From contig JANQPP010000183.1 in the NCBI GenBank assembly GCA_028289405.1, positions 1-35,633 on the forward strand: a DNA stretch of 35,633 bases. The letters run 5' to 3'. The notes under the pieces were generated by a model. It had not been told where the DNA came from. It did no database searches and saw nothing but the letters and a program-made list of their open reading frames with translations. Below are positions 33,944 through 35,633 of the stretch, piece by piece. The position numbers were made by a program, and so were the translations under genes. How positions within the stretch are numbered: position 1 is the stretch's first letter; each line of letters starts with the position of its first letter. The DNA is from Pirellulales bacterium. GTDB lineage: Bacteria; Planctomycetota; Planctomycetia; Pirellulales; JANQPP01.

Positions 33944-35633
33944 TTAGCTCGCTGTGTCTTGTGCCAGGGATTCCGTGGGCGGGGCGATTTCTTGCAGGCC
34001 ACGCGCCGGTTCCCCGGCCTGGCGTTGGATTTCCCGCAGCAGTTTGTCGTAAGCGGCATACCAAGCGGAGCTGGCGAAGTCGGGATAGCGTTTCGCGACC
34101 CACACCAGGTCATTCTTCGCGGCACGGAAGAGTCCGCCGCGTTTCTCCGCCGCCGCGGTTTTCGCCAACTGGAACCGGCATTCCGCCAAGCGGAGGCGGG
34201 CCTCGTAGAAATGGTCGCGCAGCTCCGGCTTGCGGGCCGTGATCTTGCTGAGCGTGCCCCAGCCCCAGACAGAGACGCCCTGCTCCTGGGTGCCGAGTAC
34301 CGCCTGTTGCAGTCGCGAGGGCTCCTGTTCTCCCCAGTCTTGCAGCACCCGCGCGGCCAGCACTTGGGCGGTAAGCAGGTTGGGCGTGGCAGAAAGGACT
34401 TCCCGCAAGGTTTGCCAAGCGGCGGCGTATTGCCGGCTCCGATGTTGCACTCCAGCCAAGCGGAAACGCACGGCGTCGCGACGCTGGCGGGCCGCTTGGC
34501 TGGTCCCGGAAAGCTCGGGATGTTTTAGCAGACGGGCGTAGATTTCCGTGGCTTGCCGTAAGTAATTCTGATTGCGTGAAGTGCTACCGTATGCGGACTC
34601 CTGGGGAGATCCCAGTTCTTCGAGCGTGGTGGCCATCCAGTACAGCCCGGCGAGCGATTGGCCTTGTTGACGCCCAGCGAGACGGTCGAGAAAAGCCGTC
34701 AATTGCCGTGTGGCCTGCTCCGCCTCCGCGGTCTTGCCGCTAGTTCGCAACGCTTCGATGCGGCGGGTCATTTCCCGGCCAAGCTGGAAATAGACGCGCG
34801 ACAATCGGGCTTGCGACGCACCATCCTTCCCCGAAAGCTGCTCCAGGCGGGCCAGCAGTTGATCGACGATCGCATTGTCCGTGCTTCCCGAGAGGACATG
34901 AATTCTCAGCGCAACTTCCACGGCGGCGGTGAGCAGCGTCTCGGCACGATGGGGCGAACTCTCGGCCCGGGCCAATTGCCCGATACCATGGTCGGGCGCT
35001 TCCAACCACCGCTGTGCGGCAGGCAGATCGCTCGTATCGAGCGCGATTTGTCCTAGCAGAATCGTGGCCAAGTCGAAGACCTCGGGCGCTTCGTCCCGTT
35101 TAAGCCAGCTCCGGCCTTGCACCAACAGTTCTTGGGCGGCTGGGGGCAGCTCCGGGTTTTCTTGGACGTCCCTGGCACGGTCGCGGGAAAACGCTTCCCA
35201 CAAGGCCCTGCCACCGGCGATGGCGGTTTCACCGCGCACGGCGTCACTCGCTGCCAAGCGTTGCACGGCGGTTTGGACTGCCTGAACATCCCCCCGCCGG
35301 GCGGCGGCTTGCACGAAAAAGGTGGCCGCTTGCGCCGCTTCGGAGGTTTGAGGCCAGGCCGCCATCACTTGTTGAGACAGGTTTTCCAATCGGCTCCAAG
35401 CGAAATCAGATTGCGATTCCGATTGCGTGGCCAGACGATGCAGCGCGAGTAGCCCAACGGAAGCGCACTTGTGTGCCAACCCGCTGTCGGAGTGCGACCG
35501 GGCCAGCCAACTTCCCAGCACCGCCGCCTCTTCGAACCGCTCCACGTCCAGGTAGAGGTAGCAGAGGTAATAGCGGGCCAGATTTTGTTCGTCGGTCGGA
35601 GTCTCTTCGTCGGCCAGAAACAACGCCTGGCGA
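33944..35633 (-). CDS. TPR-repeat protein, N-terminus beyond the window
   Basis: At least 562 residues are encoded; the frame is open to the right edge (…RQALFLADEETP), so the true start is missing. The chain is helical throughout with many degenerate TPR/solenoid repeats, for example NLARYYLCYLYLDVERFEEA, AQAATFFVQAAARRGDVQAV, LRQATEIYARLLKHPELSGT and FRLAGVQHRSRQYAAAWQTL. No catalytic motif and no membrane helix are visible in this part. The end is QEIAPPTESLAQDTAS. It is followed after 21 bp by the second TPR gene, so it is the most upstream visible member of the TPR-TPR-ExbB-ExbD-ExbD operon. A signal peptide is expected but not seen. Confidence 0.85.
   Translation of the reverse strand, partial: RQALFLADEETPTDEQNLARYYLCYLYLDVERFEEAAVLGSWLARSHSDSGLAHKCASVGLLALHRLATQSESQSDFAWSRLENLSQQVMAAWPQTSEAAQAATFFVQAAARRGDVQAVQTAVQRLAASDAVRGETAIAGGRALWEAFSRDRARDVQENPELPPAAQELLVQGRSWLKRDEAPEVFDLATILLGQIALDTSDLPAAQRWLEAPDHGIGQLARAESSPHRAETLLTAAVEVALRIHVLSGSTDNAIVDQLLARLEQLSGKDGASQARLSRVYFQLGREMTRRIEALRTSGKTAEAEQATRQLTAFLDRLAGRQQGQSLAGLYWMATTLEELGSPQESAYGSTSRNQNYLRQATEIYARLLKHPELSGTSQAARQRRDAVRFRLAGVQHRSRQYAAAWQTLREVLSATPNLLTAQVLAARVLQDWGEQEPSRLQQAVLGTQEQGVSVWGWGTLSKITARKPELRDHFYEARLRLAECRFQLAKTAAAEKRGGLFRAAKNDLVWVAKRYPDFASSAWYAAYDKLLREIQRQAGEPARGLQEIAPPTESLAQDTAS

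Overview
The window looks like one contig of a planctomycete (Planctomycetota, probably Pirellulales). The case rests on two PEP-CTERM exosortase substrates, a pseudopilin whose acidic linker repeats D/N-rich turns, a primary sigma factor with a long acidic N-terminus, many SDR and secreted proteins, a family-10-glycosidase-like giant, small lineage-type proteins, frequent GTG/TTG starts and high GC. This assignment comes from gene content only. No tRNA, rRNA, CRISPR array, intact IS or prophage was seen.

Layout. 1-3.2 kb: gene tail broken by an inverted repeat at the window edge, an ankyrin lipoprotein, a PEP-CTERM protein with its terminator, and a small membrane protein with a tiny overlapping ORF. 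3.2-6.5 kb (minus): rny (RNase Y), a YmdB-type phosphodiesterase and an SDR, read in that order. 6.55-7.5 kb: gene-poor stretch. 7.5-9.5 kb (plus): secreted SPOR-like protein and an RdgB/HAM1 nucleotide-pool enzyme. 9.6-13 kb: PmoA-like DUF6807 protein, a second PEP-CTERM protein with promoter and terminator, a zinc-ribbon membrane protein and a second SDR. 13.8-15.4 kb: primary sigma factor with a strong terminator. 15.6-17.3 kb: DUF1579 protein, a 60-aa protein and a hairpin-rich intergenic region. 17.3-21.5 kb: alaS and a pseudopilin. 21.5-22.5 kb: CTAG-bounded three-hairpin element, a 41-aa zinc-ribbon gene and possible lipoprotein. 22.5-26.5 kb: hybrid histidine kinase and lnt. 26.5-30.5 kb: 1313-aa secreted glycosidase-like protein. 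30.9-35.6 kb: minus-strand operon TPR-TPR-ExbB-ExbD-ExbD, running off the right edge.

How the genes relate. RNase Y and YmdB form a classic RNA-turnover pair. Lnt, lipoproteins, PEP-CTERM proteins, the pseudopilin and the ExbB/ExbD operon all point to a diderm envelope. The TPR-ExbB-ExbD-ExbD operon is the best candidate for a poorly described system: a proton-driven inner-membrane motor encoded with two exported TPR proteins and no TonB in view. The second theme is non-coding: a diverged hairpin-rich repeat occurs twice, near 17.1-17.3 kb and 30.5-30.7 kb, and a different three-hairpin, CTAG-ended element sits at 21.5 kb.
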